From Streptomyces sp. LHD-70 (lineage in GTDB: Bacteria > Actinomycetota > Actinomycetes > Streptomycetales > Streptomycetaceae): a stretch of DNA of 64,000 nucleotides. The stretch covers positions 145,165 to 209,164 of the forward strand of contig NZ_JAVIFW010000014.1 in assembly GCF_031157275.1 (NCBI RefSeq). Reading direction: 5' to 3'. The position numbers were made by a program, and so were the translations under genes. The notes beneath the pieces were generated by a model. That model was not told where the DNA came from and searched no databases. It saw only the letters and a list, made by a program, of their open reading frames with translations. This document shows, piece after piece, positions 49,088 to 58,388 of the stretch (positions within the stretch are counted from its first letter, which is position 1; every line of letters starts with the position of its first letter).

Positions 49088-51193
49088 ATGCGGTGGTTGG
49101 TGGGGTGGAGCAGTACCACCGCGAGGACGGGCCCGGCCATGGCCCCAGACGCCCATGATTCCGGCGAGACCGTGCACCCGGTGGGCTCCCAGCTCCTGTG
49201 GGGCGACCCGGATCCGCTCTGGGCGGTCGGCGACTGGCGCCCCGACGAAGTGCGCGTGATCAAGGCCGACGACCGCACCAGGATCGCCGTGCTCGGCACC
49301 TGCGGCGCCAGCGACGAACAGCTGCGCGTCGGCCTGTTCGCCGCCCGCGGCGGCGCCCTGCGCCACCTCACGGCCTGGCCCGGCAGCTACACGGCGGTGG
49401 TGCAGGTCGGCCGCCGCGTCACGATCGCGGGCGACCTCGCGGGCGCGCGCCCCGTCTTCCACACCCCTTGGGCGGGCGGTACGGCGTACGCGACGGCGGC
49501 CCTGCCGCTCGCCGACCTCATCGAGGCCCACCTCGACATCGGCCACCTCGCGGCCCTGCTCGCCTGCCCCGACGTCCCCGAGGCGCTGCACGACTCCACG
49601 CCCTACCTCGGCGTGAGCCGCATCCCGCCGGGACACGCCCTGATCCTGCGCGACGGCGCCCGCGAGATCGCCGGGTACGAACCGGTCGCCTCGCTCGCCG
49701 TCGCCGCCCCGCAGATGGACGGCGCGCGGGCGGTGGACGGCGTTCGCGACGCCCTGGTCGAGGCCGTACGCACCCGGCTCGCCGCGCCACGCCACGTACC
49801 GGACATCGACCCGGGACCGGTCCCCGGCATGGGCCCCGCCGAGCGGCGCGGCGCCCGGATGCCCGTGCCCGGCATCGGCGCCGACCTCTCCGGAGGGCCC
49901 GCGTCCGGCACGCTCGCGCTGCTCGCCGCCGGCCTGCCGGGACTGCCTGGCACGGTCCTCGGGCACGGCACCGGCGCGGGCGAGCGGCTCCTCGCCGTCA
50001 CCTTCAACGACCTGACGACCCGCGGCAGCGAGGCCGAACTGCAGCGCGCGGGCGCCATCGCCGCCAACCCGCGCCTGCACCACGTGGTGGTCGCGGCGGG
50101 CGAAGAGGCCCTGCCCTACGCCGACTTGGACGGCCCGCTCACCGACGAACCGGGCCCCTCCCTGGTGACCGCCGCACGCCACCGCGCCCGCCTCTCCTCG
50201 GGCAGCGCCGACCACTTCACCGGGCACGGCGCACGCCAGGTGCTCGACGCGCACCCCGCGCGCCTGGCGGACCTCCTCATGGACCGGCGCCGGCGCCATC
50301 TCGTGCGCCCCGTCGCCGCGTTGGCCAAGGCGGAGGGCTCGGTTCTCGTCCCCGCGCGGGTGTACGCCGCCGCGCGCCGCCTCGCCCGTACGCCGTACCG
50401 CTCCGGCATCGAGGACGCCGCCGTGCGCCTCAGGGAAGGCCGGTTCGAGGAGCCCGCGGGCGCGGTCGGGGCCTCCCTCGCGGCGCTCGCCTGGGCGAGA
50501 CCGGGGCCCGCCGCGCGCTGGCTGACCGGCGAGGCGCTCGCTGAAGTATCGGTTCGCCTCGAACAGGCGGCGACCCGCCCAGGACCGGGCCCCGGCCAGC
50601 ACCCCGGCGAACTACGCGCGCGTGCCGCCCTCGCCCGGCACGCGGCCGACCTGCGCGTCCTGGAACAGGCCGCCGAGGTCCGCTTCCAGCGTCTGCACGC
50701 CCCGTTCCTCGACAACCAGGTCGTCCGCGCGTGCCGGGCGCTCCCCGAAGCGCTCAGGGTGCAGCCCGGCGCACGCGCGGACATCCTGCGCACGGTCCTC
50801 GAGGGCGCCGGAGTGGCCGACCTCCCGGACGGCTGGGGCGAACCCACGCTCGCCTCGTCCACCGCCGCCGTCGGCACCGGACTCCGCGTCGCCGTCGAGG
50901 AGTTGGTCGACCTGTTCGCGGCGCCGCTGCTCGCCCAGGCCGGTCTGGTCGAGGGCCGCGTCGTGCAGCGGGCGCTGCGGGAGGCCGCCGACGGGGAGCA
51001 GGGCGGGCTCGACGGCCTCGCCGAGCTCGTCTCGACCGAACTGTGGCTGCGCCGCCTCCTCTCCCGCCGCGGCACCTGCTGGACGGGCACACCGGCACGC
51101 GCGCGTGCGGTGCCTTCCGGGATCACCCCGCCTGGCGTGCTCGGGCAGCAGCGAGGGGCGTTGGGGAGCGCGTCGAGCCCGAGCGGGGTCTGA
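49088..51193 (+). CDS. Asparagine-synthase-like protein
   Basis: This 701-residue protein shows the asparagine synthetase B layout. The N-terminal Ntn-like domain (MRWLVGWSS, then ARPVFHTPW...LADLIEAHLDIGHLAALLAC and SRIPPGHALILRDG) lacks the catalytic Cys at residue 2, so it has no glutaminase activity. The C-terminal ATP-pyrophosphatase domain has IGADLSGGPASGTLALLAAGL, corresponding to SGGxDS with the Asp replaced by Ala. Such degenerate AsnB proteins occur as lasso cyclases and in conserved Streptomyces loci of unknown role. No lasso precursor or protease is nearby, so it is probably the conserved locus protein. Confidence 0.78.
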   Translation: MRWLVGWSSTTARTGPAMAPDAHDSGETVHPVGSQLLWGDPDPLWAVGDWRPDEVRVIKADDRTRIAVLGTCGASDEQLRVGLFAARGGALRHLTAWPGSYTAVVQVGRRVTIAGDLAGARPVFHTPWAGGTAYATAALPLADLIEAHLDIGHLAALLACPDVPEALHDSTPYLGVSRIPPGHALILRDGAREIAGYEPVASLAVAAPQMDGARAVDGVRDALVEAVRTRLAAPRHVPDIDPGPVPGMGPAERRGARMPVPGIGADLSGGPASGTLALLAAGLPGLPGTVLGHGTGAGERLLAVTFNDLTTRGSEAELQRAGAIAANPRLHHVVVAAGEEALPYADLDGPLTDEPGPSLVTAARHRARLSSGSADHFTGHGARQVLDAHPARLADLLMDRRRRHLVRPVAALAKAEGSVLVPARVYAAARRLARTPYRSGIEDAAVRLREGRFEEPAGAVGASLAALAWARPGPAARWLTGEALAEVSVRLEQAATRPGPGPGQHPGELRARAALARHAADLRVLEQAAEVRFQRLHAPFLDNQVVRACRALPEALRVQPGARADILRTVLEGAGVADLPDGWGEPTLASSTAAVGTGLRVAVEELVDLFAAPLLAQAGLVEGRVVQRALREAADGEQGGLDGLAELVSTELWLRRLLSRRGTCWTGTPARARAVPSGITPPGVLGQQRGALGSASSPSGV

Positions 51194-51240
51194 GCACGCA
51201 GGTTCGCTTGCAGGTTCCTCGCAGGTTCCCGGCAGGGCTG

Positions 51241-51434
51241 GGGCCTGTCCGGCGGACCTTCGCGGGCCCACGACTCCTGGCACGCCGCCCAGCCTCCGGC
51301 CGGGAGGTGCCCCCTGGCACGCTCCTCCAAGGTCTCGGCTGCTCCCCCCAGCCTCCGGCCGGGAGGTGCCCTCAGAGCAGGGGGGACCTCCATGACGCCG
51401 CGGGCAGTTCCGCGAAGATCCGCCGGACAGGCCC
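51241..51434. mobile_element. MITE-like element with 25-bp terminal inverted repeats
   Basis: The first 25 bases (51241-51265, starting GGGCCTGTCCGGCGGA) are the reverse complement of 51410-51434 with one mismatch. The 144-bp interior contains CCTCCGGCCGGGAGGTGCC twice (51293 and 51353). No transposase is encoded. It lies in the 387-bp gap before the AfsR-like gene. Two further copies of GCCGCCGATCGCACGGCAG (51473, 51533) follow it. It looks like a small non-autonomous element or repeated intergenic palindrome. Confidence 0.6.
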
Positions 51435-51580
51435 TGGACGCGGGCCGCAGACGCCGCCGCAGCCCTTCGCGTGCCGCCGATCGCACGGCAGCCTCACCGC
51501 GGTCCGCACCCGCCGCCGCAGCTCTTCCCCTGCCGCCGATCGCACGGCAGGACCCGCGGTTGTCAGTGGTCGCGGGAACA

Positions 51581-54500
51581 ATGGGGCCTGTGCGGTACCG
51601 AATCCTGGGCGCCACGACGGCGCACGACGAGCAGGGCGCCCCCGTCCCGGTGGGCGGCCCGCGGGTGCGCGCGCTCCTCGCGGCCCTCGCGCTGCAGGCG
51701 GGGCGCACGGTCCCGGTCGAGTCGCTCATCGACGAGGTGTGGGCCGGCGACCCGCCGCAGGACGCACCCGCCGCCCTCCAGGCCCTGGTCGGCCGCCTGC
51801 GCCGGACCCTCGGCCGGCAGGCGATCGCCTCGTCCCCGGGCGGGTACCGGCTCGCGGCCGACGCCGACGACGTGGACCTGCACCGCTTCGAACGCCTCAG
51901 CCGGCGCGGTACGGAGGCGCTGCGCGCGGGCGATCCGGGCACCGCGTCCCGCCTCCTGCGCGAGGCGCTCGCCCTGTGGCGCGGCCCCGCCCTCGCCGAC
52001 CTCCCGGACCGCACGGCCGCCGCCCGCCCCGAGTCCCGCCGCCTCGACGCCACCCGCACCCGCATCGAGGCCGAGCTGCGCCTGGGCCGCGCCCACGATC
52101 TCGTACCGGAACTGAAGGAACTGACCGAGAACCATCCGTACGACGAACCACTCCACGCCCAACTGATGCGTGCCCTCAGGGACACCGGCCGGGGAGCGGA
52201 CGCGCTCGCCGCGTACGACCGGGCCCGGCGCACGCTCGCGGACGGGCTCGGGACCGATCCCGGGCCCGAACTCAGGCTGCTGCACCGGGAGTTGCTGGCC
52301 CATGAGGGCGCAGAGGTCCATGAGGGTGCGGAGGTTCATGAGGGCACGCATCAGTTGGGCGCGGAGGGGACGGAGGGGAAGAGTGAGGGAAATCTCCGCC
52401 CCCGGCTGACCTCGTTCGTCGGCCGGGAACCCGAACTCGCCGCCATCCGTGCGGATTTGGAGCGAGCACGCCTCGTCACCCTCACCGGACCGGGCGGCTC
52501 CGGAAAGACCCGCCTCGCGGAGGAGGCGGCGGCCGGGCACACCGCCCCGGCCTGGCTCGCCGAGCTCGCCCCGCTTGAGCGCCCGGAGGCGGTCCCCGGC
52601 GCCGTGGTCAGCGCACTCGGCCTGCGCGAGACGGCCCTGATGACGAGCGAGCTCACCCCGGCGCAGGACGACCCGACCGCCCTGCTCGTCGAGTACTGCG
52701 CCCCGCGCGGCCTGCTGCTGATCCTCGACAACTGCGAGCACGTCGTCGGCGCCACGGCCCGCCTCGCCGAGAACCTGCTCACCCGCTGCCCCGAGCTGCG
52801 CATCCTCGCCACCAGCCGGGAGCCGCTCGGCGTGCCCGGCGAGTCCGTGCGCCCCGTCGACCCGCTGCCCGAGGCCACGGCCCACCGCCTCTTCGCCGAG
52901 CGCGCCGCCGCCGTGCACCCCGGCTTCGACCCCGCGCGTGACCCGGACGCGGTCGCGGAGATCTGCGCCCGGCTCGACGGCCTGCCGCTGGCGATCGAGC
53001 TGGCCGCGGCCCGGCTCAGACTGCTCACGCCCCGCCAGATCGCCGACCGCCTCGACGACCGCTTCCGCCTCCTCAGCTCCGGAAGTCGTACGCTCCTGCC
53101 GCGCCAGCAGACCCTGCGGGCCGTCGTCGACTGGTCCTGGGACCTGCTCGACGAGCGGGAGCGCGGCGTGCTGCGCGAGGTCTCCGTCTTCGCGGGCGGC
53201 TGGGACCTGGCCGCGGCCGAGACGGTCTGCGGCCCGGACGCGGCGGACCTGATCGGCGCCCTCGTCGACAAGTCCCTGATCGTCGCCGCCCCCGCGGGCC
53301 GCACCCCGGGGATGCGGTACCGCATGCTCGAAACCATCCACGAGTACGCCGTGGAGCGCGCCGCCGAGGCCCCGCAGAGCCCAGGGGGTGTCTGCCCGAC
53401 CCACGCCCGCGCCCGCGCCCGCGAGCAGCACACCCGCCACTTCCTGGAACTCGTCCGGGAAGCGGATCCGTTGCTGCGTACAGAAGCTCAACTCCCCTGG
53501 ATCCACCGCCTGGAGAGCGAACTCGACAACATCCGCGCCGCCCTGCACCGCACCGTCGACGCGGGCGACGAGGCGCGCGCCACCGAGTTCGCGCTGTCCA
53601 TGGGCTGGTTCTGGTGGCTGCGCAACTACCGTAAGGAGGGCGCGGAGTGGACCACCCGCATCCTCGCCCTCGGCACCGATCCGGAGTCCCCCGATCCGGA
53701 GTCCCCCGATCCGGAGTCCCCCGGCCCCGAGAGCACCGACCCCGAGAGCACCGACCCTGACAGCACCGGCCCCGCCAGCACCGCCCCCTCAGTCACCGAG
53801 CACGACCCGCGCTACTGGCCGCGGATGCGGATGCGTCTGGGCCGGCTCTTCCTGGTCACGGAGTCCGGCCTCTTGGAGGAGCTGAACACCCCCGAGGCCC
53901 GCGCGGAGGTGCTCCGGCTGCGCGACGCCTTCGCCCGCCCGATCCCGCAGTCCGCCTCGTTCCCCGGACTGCTCTGGCCGTTCCTGCAGTTCGTCCTCGA
54001 CGACCACGTCGACCGCAACGCCACGATGGACCTGCTCGTCGACACCTGCCGGAAGTACGGCGGCCCGTGGGAGACCGGCGTCGCCCTGATGTTCCGCACG
54101 CATGTGGCGGTCGACCAGCACGGCGGCATGTCCGCCGTGGACGACGACCTCGCCGAACTGCGCGAACTCTCCCGCCAGGTCGGCGACCGCTGGATGCGCG
54201 CCCAGGTGTGCAGCGCGGCCGCCGAGGCCGCCATGGCCCGCGGCCGGTACGAGGAGGCGCAGGGCGAGTTCGAGGAGGCGCTGCACCTGGCGTACGAGGT
54301 GGGGGCGCACGCCGAGGCGCCGTTCCTGATCGCCCGGCTCGGCGAGATCGCGTACCGCTCGGGTGACACGGCCCTCGCCGAGCGCGCCCTGGCCGAGGCG
54401 GACGCGGAGGCGGACCGCTACGGAGCGGCGGACGCCCGCGCGTTCGTCCGGGCCATGTCGGCGACGATCGCGCTGGGCCTGGGAGACGTCGCACGCGCCC

Positions 54501-54967
54501 GCGCGGAGTGCGAGGCCGCCCGGACCCTGGGCGAACGCGCCACGCCACCCCCGCAGTTCGAGGCCGCGGTCGCCAATCTGGACGGCCGCATCACCGCCGC
54601 CGAGTCCAGCCCGCGCGCGGGACTGCCGCTGCTCGCGGAGGGCCTGCGGCGGGCGGTGTCCGCACGCTGCGCCGAGCTCGTCCTGGCCACGCTCACGGAG
54701 AGCATCGCCCTGCTCCTCCAGGCCCTCGACGACCCGGTCCGCGCGGCCCGACTGCTGTCCGCCGCCACGGCCTGGCGCGGCGGCCGGCCCCGCTCCGAAC
54801 CCGAGCGGGACGAGACGGACCGCCTCGAACGCGGCCTGCGCGCGGCCCTTGGTGAGGAGCGGTACGAGAGCGAATGTACGGCGGGTGCGGGGCTCACCCC
54901 CGATGACGTGCTGGGTGAAGTAGCCGCCGCAGAAGGGGAGTTGGGGCTCGAGTTGGGGCTCCGGTAA
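51581..54967 (+). CDS. Large AfsR/SARP-type regulator
   Basis: This 1128-residue regulator starts with a SARP OmpR-like HTH and BTAD (YRILGATTAHDEQ, EVWAGDPPQDAPAALQALVGRLRR, LALWRGPALADLP). A short tandem EGAEVHEGAEVHEGTHQ linker follows. The NB-ARC-like ATPase has Walker A TGPGGSGKTRLA and Walker B LLLILDNCEHV, then a winged-helix and helical C-terminus. A linker at about residues 700-735 has repeated DPESP/DPEST units. It should be an ATP-gated activator. ATG 51581 is where homology starts; longer frames run into the repeat element upstream. It probably corresponds to SCO4116 by position. Confidence 0.88.
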   Translation: MGPVRYRILGATTAHDEQGAPVPVGGPRVRALLAALALQAGRTVPVESLIDEVWAGDPPQDAPAALQALVGRLRRTLGRQAIASSPGGYRLAADADDVDLHRFERLSRRGTEALRAGDPGTASRLLREALALWRGPALADLPDRTAAARPESRRLDATRTRIEAELRLGRAHDLVPELKELTENHPYDEPLHAQLMRALRDTGRGADALAAYDRARRTLADGLGTDPGPELRLLHRELLAHEGAEVHEGAEVHEGTHQLGAEGTEGKSEGNLRPRLTSFVGREPELAAIRADLERARLVTLTGPGGSGKTRLAEEAAAGHTAPAWLAELAPLERPEAVPGAVVSALGLRETALMTSELTPAQDDPTALLVEYCAPRGLLLILDNCEHVVGATARLAENLLTRCPELRILATSREPLGVPGESVRPVDPLPEATAHRLFAERAAAVHPGFDPARDPDAVAEICARLDGLPLAIELAAARLRLLTPRQIADRLDDRFRLLSSGSRTLLPRQQTLRAVVDWSWDLLDERERGVLREVSVFAGGWDLAAAETVCGPDAADLIGALVDKSLIVAAPAGRTPGMRYRMLETIHEYAVERAAEAPQSPGGVCPTHARARAREQHTRHFLELVREADPLLRTEAQLPWIHRLESELDNIRAALHRTVDAGDEARATEFALSMGWFWWLRNYRKEGAEWTTRILALGTDPESPDPESPDPESPGPESTDPESTDPDSTGPASTAPSVTEHDPRYWPRMRMRLGRLFLVTESGLLEELNTPEARAEVLRLRDAFARPIPQSASFPGLLWPFLQFVLDDHVDRNATMDLLVDTCRKYGGPWETGVALMFRTHVAVDQHGGMSAVDDDLAELRELSRQVGDRWMRAQVCSAAAEAAMARGRYEEAQGEFEEALHLAYEVGAHAEAPFLIARLGEIAYRSGDTALAERALAEADAEADRYGAADARAFVRAMSATIALGLGDVARARAECEAARTLGERATPPPQFEAAVANLDGRITAAESSPRAGLPLLAEGLRRAVSARCAELVLATLTESIALLLQALDDPVRAARLLSAATAWRGGRPRSEPERDETDRLERGLRAALGEERYESECTAGAGLTPDDVLGEVAAAEGELGLELGLR

Positions 54968-54983
54968 GAAACACCCCCGGGCG

Positions 54984-56960
54984 CTACTCGCAGGCGATCC
55001 TCGACTGCGCCCAGTCCGCCAGCGCCACCGCGTCGAACTCCGTGTGCGGCTCGACGACCAGCTGCATCGTCCTGCGTCCGGTCAGGTCGACATGCACGGG
55101 CACCGCCGGGTCCCCGCCCCGCATCACCGGGGAGCTCCACAGGTGCTCCCCGTCGGCGAGCACCTCGAACCGCACCGCGCCGAGCCCGAACGTCATGTCG
55201 TCCACGCCCACGAGCGCGTCGTACGAGCTGCACGCGCGGTTGAGGTCGATGGTCAGCGAGGAGCGGGCGTGCACGGTCACGCCGTGGTCGTACCGCTGGC
55301 CGCCGATGTTCAGGCCCCGGCGCTGCCAGAACCAGCTGGACTCGCCCAGCCGCACCTCGGGCTCGGTGCCGTCGCCGAGGACGCTGTACTGCAGCTCGTT
55401 GACGGCGTAGATCCTCGGCTCCGCCGGCGGGGGCGGGGCGGGCTCCGACGGGCTGGGCTTCGGCGGCGGAGGCGGCGTCGGAGTCGGCGTGGGGGTGGGC
55501 GTCGGTGTGGGCGTCGGCGTCGGGGTCGGCTCCGGCGAGGGCTTCGAGGCCGGCGGCTTCGGCTGCGGGGACTCCGGCTCGGGTTCCGGCTTCTGCGGCT
55601 CGGCGGACCGGGTGGGGGTGGGCTTGGGCTTCGCCTCCGGCTGGGGTTCGCTGCCGGCGAGGGCGAGCGCCACCGCGACCCCGGCCGCGACGACGACACC
55701 CGCCGCGATACCGGCCTTCGCCGGGGCGCCGAGCCCCTCGGCCGCCGCGCCCCCCGCCGCACCGCCGGCCGCACCGCCGGCCGCACCGCCGGACGTGCCC
55801 CCCGCGGCCGCCGCCGCACCGGCCCCGGCGGCACCCGCGGCACTCCCGCCGAACAGCAGCCCGGCCTTGACGGAGTACCCGGCGGCGCCGAACCAGCCGA
55901 TGACCGCGACCGGCACGAGCGCCGGGATGCCGCTCGCCAACTCCTTGATCTGGCCTGCCGCCAGACGGCACTTGGCGCACTCCTCCAGATGCCCCCGCAG
56001 ACCGCGCTCGGCGCGCGTGCGCAGCCGCCCGCGGGCGTACGCCCCGAGCCGGTCCGCATAGCGCGCGCACTCGTCGTCCGACGCGAGCGAGACGCTCACA
56101 TGGGCCTGCAGATACGCCTGCTTCAGGCCCTCGCGGGCCCGACTCGCCAGCTGCGCCGTCGCGTTGGGCGAGGCGTGCCCGAACAGCGGGGCCACCTCGC
56201 TCAGCGGGTCGTCCTCGACCTCCGTGTGCCACAGGACGGCCTGCCACTCCTCGGAGAGGCTGCGGAAGGCCTGCATCACCATGGACCGCTCGGCCTCGTG
56301 CATGGCCATCACGTCGGCGCCCAGATCCAGGGTGTCGTCGTCGGAGGCCTCCGAGGAACGCGAGGCCTGCGCCGCGAACACCGCGAAGTCCTCGACGAGC
56401 TGCTCCCGCTTCCCGGCCTTCGACCAGCTCGCCGCCACCCGCCGCACGGACGTCAGCAGATACGCGCGTACCGCGTACTCCGGGCCCGAACCGCCGCGCA
56501 CCGCCTGCAACATGCGGGCGAACACCTCGGACGTCAGGTCGTCCGCGGTGTGGCCGTCCCGGCAGCACGTGCGCGCGTAGCGCCGGACCGCTTCCGCGTG
56601 GCGGCGGTACAGCTCCTCGTAAGCCGAGTCGTCGCCCGCGCGCATCCGGTCGATCAACTCGGGGTCGGACAGCGGGTCTTCGGCGGAGGAGAGCAGCTCG
56701 TCGGTCAGCGAGCCGTCAGTCAGTGAGCCGTCGGTCCGCGAACCGTCGGCCTGCGCGCCGCCCGCGGCTGCGGGACCGGCCGCCGAGGGATCCGTGCTCT
56801 CGCGCTGCGGAGGGACGCTGCCCGTGCTCCCGGAACCCGCCCCGGCCGTAGGTCCCGCGGGGCCGGCAGGGCCGCCCTGGCTCGGCACCTGGTGAGAGGG
56901 CTGCCCACCGGAGTCGACGTCTCCGCCGGAGAGTGGCTCGTCCCGCCCGTCAACGCCCAT
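54984..56960 (-). CDS. ECF sigma factor / zinc-finger / NPCBM fusion
   Basis: This 658-residue protein combines parts that are usually separate. After a disordered N-terminus, residues 100-280 form an ECF sigma factor (sigma2 LIDRMRAGDDSAYEELYRRHAEAVRRYARTCCRDGHTADDLTSEVFARM; sigma4 LSEEWQAVLWHTEVEDDPLSEVAPLFGHASPNATAQLASRAREGLKQAY). Residues near 330 form a zinc-finger anti-sigma motif (RGHLEECAKCRLA). A membrane segment and (PT)n Pro-rich wall linker follow, then a C-terminal NPCBM/NEW2 sugar-binding domain (YAVNELQYSVLGDG, YDHGVTVHARSSLTIDL). It could link an outside polysaccharide signal to transcription. ATG 56960 follows GGGGG. Confidence 0.85.
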   Translation of the reverse strand: MGVDGRDEPLSGGDVDSGGQPSHQVPSQGGPAGPAGPTAGAGSGSTGSVPPQRESTDPSAAGPAAAGGAQADGSRTDGSLTDGSLTDELLSSAEDPLSDPELIDRMRAGDDSAYEELYRRHAEAVRRYARTCCRDGHTADDLTSEVFARMLQAVRGGSGPEYAVRAYLLTSVRRVAASWSKAGKREQLVEDFAVFAAQASRSSEASDDDTLDLGADVMAMHEAERSMVMQAFRSLSEEWQAVLWHTEVEDDPLSEVAPLFGHASPNATAQLASRAREGLKQAYLQAHVSVSLASDDECARYADRLGAYARGRLRTRAERGLRGHLEECAKCRLAAGQIKELASGIPALVPVAVIGWFGAAGYSVKAGLLFGGSAAGAAGAGAAAAAGGTSGGAAGGAAGGAAGGAAAEGLGAPAKAGIAAGVVVAAGVAVALALAGSEPQPEAKPKPTPTRSAEPQKPEPEPESPQPKPPASKPSPEPTPTPTPTPTPTPTPTPTPPPPPKPSPSEPAPPPPAEPRIYAVNELQYSVLGDGTEPEVRLGESSWFWQRRGLNIGGQRYDHGVTVHARSSLTIDLNRACSSYDALVGVDDMTFGLGAVRFEVLADGEHLWSSPVMRGGDPAVPVHVDLTGRRTMQLVVEPHTEFDAVALADWAQSRIACE

Positions 56961-57227
56961 AGCGCGTAGCCCCCGCACAAACACTCAGACCGAACACCGG
57001 GAAAGAGTGTCACACGCGTCAACAGCGCCGAACCCCCGAATGCGGGCAACCACTCATCCGGGGCGCGTTACGGAAACACGGCACTACCGTTCACTCATTC
57101 GGGGCACACTGAACAGGTATGCCAGGAACACGAGTTGACCGTACGCGAACCACTACAGGCCCGATCTTTCCGGCCCCTGTCGCATTCCTGGCATTTCCGT
57201 AAGGCGTACCCAAGCCCCCGAAAGAGA

Positions 57228-58028
57228 TCAGGCGGGCCGGGACCGCAGCCCTTCCAGAAGGATGTCGAGCAGCCGCCCCGAGGCCGCCGCCTGCTGCGCC
57301 GGATCGGGCAGCGAAGGCGCGGCCGTGGCTATCACGAGCAGCACGTCCGCGACGGTCACGTCCGCGCGCAGCGCATCCGCCGCCCGCGCCCGCTCCACCA
57401 GCTGCCCGACCACGTCGAGCAGCGCCGCCGTACCCGAACCCGCAGCATCCGGGTCCGTCTCCTGCTCCGGCGCCGGCCGCTGGTCCACGAGCTCCTGCTC
57501 CGGCGCCGGCCGCTGGTCCACGAGCCGCAGATCGGGCTGTGCCGCATGCCGCTGCTGCGGCACCCGCGCCGTGTCATCGGCCGACTGGGCCGAGCCCTCC
57601 TCGGCCACGCCCACCCGCAGCACCTGCGGCGGCAGCAGCCGGCCCGCGCCGGACGCCACCGACGTCCGCAGGAAGCGGGAGAGCGCCGACCACGGCTCGT
57701 CCTCCTGACCGAGCGCCGTCTGCGCCTGCTCGGTCAGCCGCGCGGTCTCCTCCTCGGCGATCCGCCGCACGAGGACGTCCTTGCTCGGGAAACGGCGGTA
57801 GACCGTCCCCACCCCGACCCGCGCCCGCCGCGCCACGTCCTCCATCGGCGCGCCGTACCCCAGCTCGCCGAAGACCTCGCGCGCCGCGCGCAGTACGTGC
57901 TCCAGATTGCGCTGGGCGTCCACCCGCAGCGGTGTGCTGCGCGCACCCTCCGCCGAACCGTGCCGCTGAGGCCCGTCCGCCGCCGCGAGAGCTGACGTGG
58001 AACCCCAATGAGAATCCTGAATGTGCAT
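57228..58028 (-). CDS. atrA: TetR-family regulator AtrA
   Basis: This 266-residue TetR regulator has the HTH in residues 55-105 (AAREVFGELGYGAPMEDVARRARVGVGTVYRRFPSKDVLVRRIAEEE), after a 45-residue extension. AtrA is a global regulator of antibiotic production, sporulation and N-acetylglucosamine response in Streptomyces. Identification rests on the N-terminus MHIQDSHWGST, the HTH, and the divergent NDH-2 gene, which match the atrA-ndh locus by memory. A repeated DQRPAPEQEL stretch in the ligand domain is unusual. ATG 58028 follows GGGGGAACG. Confidence 0.85.
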   Translation of the reverse strand: MHIQDSHWGSTSALAAADGPQRHGSAEGARSTPLRVDAQRNLEHVLRAAREVFGELGYGAPMEDVARRARVGVGTVYRRFPSKDVLVRRIAEEETARLTEQAQTALGQEDEPWSALSRFLRTSVASGAGRLLPPQVLRVGVAEEGSAQSADDTARVPQQRHAAQPDLRLVDQRPAPEQELVDQRPAPEQETDPDAAGSGTAALLDVVGQLVERARAADALRADVTVADVLLVIATAAPSLPDPAQQAAASGRLLDILLEGLRSRPA

Positions 58029-58388
58029 AAGCGTTCCCCCGGTAATGACGTCTCCCCCCGGAGACTTCCCCGCCTGACTGCCGGTGCACGAAGGGGGTCT
58101 GGCCGTGATCATCTCTGGTACTTCCCCCGCACCCCGATGACACACGAACATAGTTGAGGCGGAGTCAATTCAGAAGAGGCCCGTTCCGCACGGTGCGCCC
58201 CCCGATCGGAGTACGCACCGGTTCCGCCCCGATTGCACCCCCGCCCGAGCCGTCTAAGTCACACCCTGACCTGCGTATATCTCCAAAGCCGCGGAACACG
58301 CCGCGCGTCGCGGTCGCGCAGACTTCCGGTCACACAAATTGCCGGGCCTGTGGACAAACGCGCGGCCGCGGTGCGTCATGGACTGGTG

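Noticed and set aside
48636..49259. 207-codon plus-strand open frame before the AsnB-like gene
   Set aside because: No family resemblance, strong third-position bias absent, and its end overlaps the AsnB-like gene in another frame.
49088..51193. Lasso peptide cyclase
   Set aside because: The fold fits, but there is no RRE/protease pair or precursor nearby, and the locus looks conserved in Streptomyces.
51392..51580. 63-codon N-terminal extension of the AfsR-like gene
   Set aside because: It starts inside the inverted-repeat element and contains duplicated intergenic sequence. The conserved SARP N-terminus begins at the ATG at 51581.
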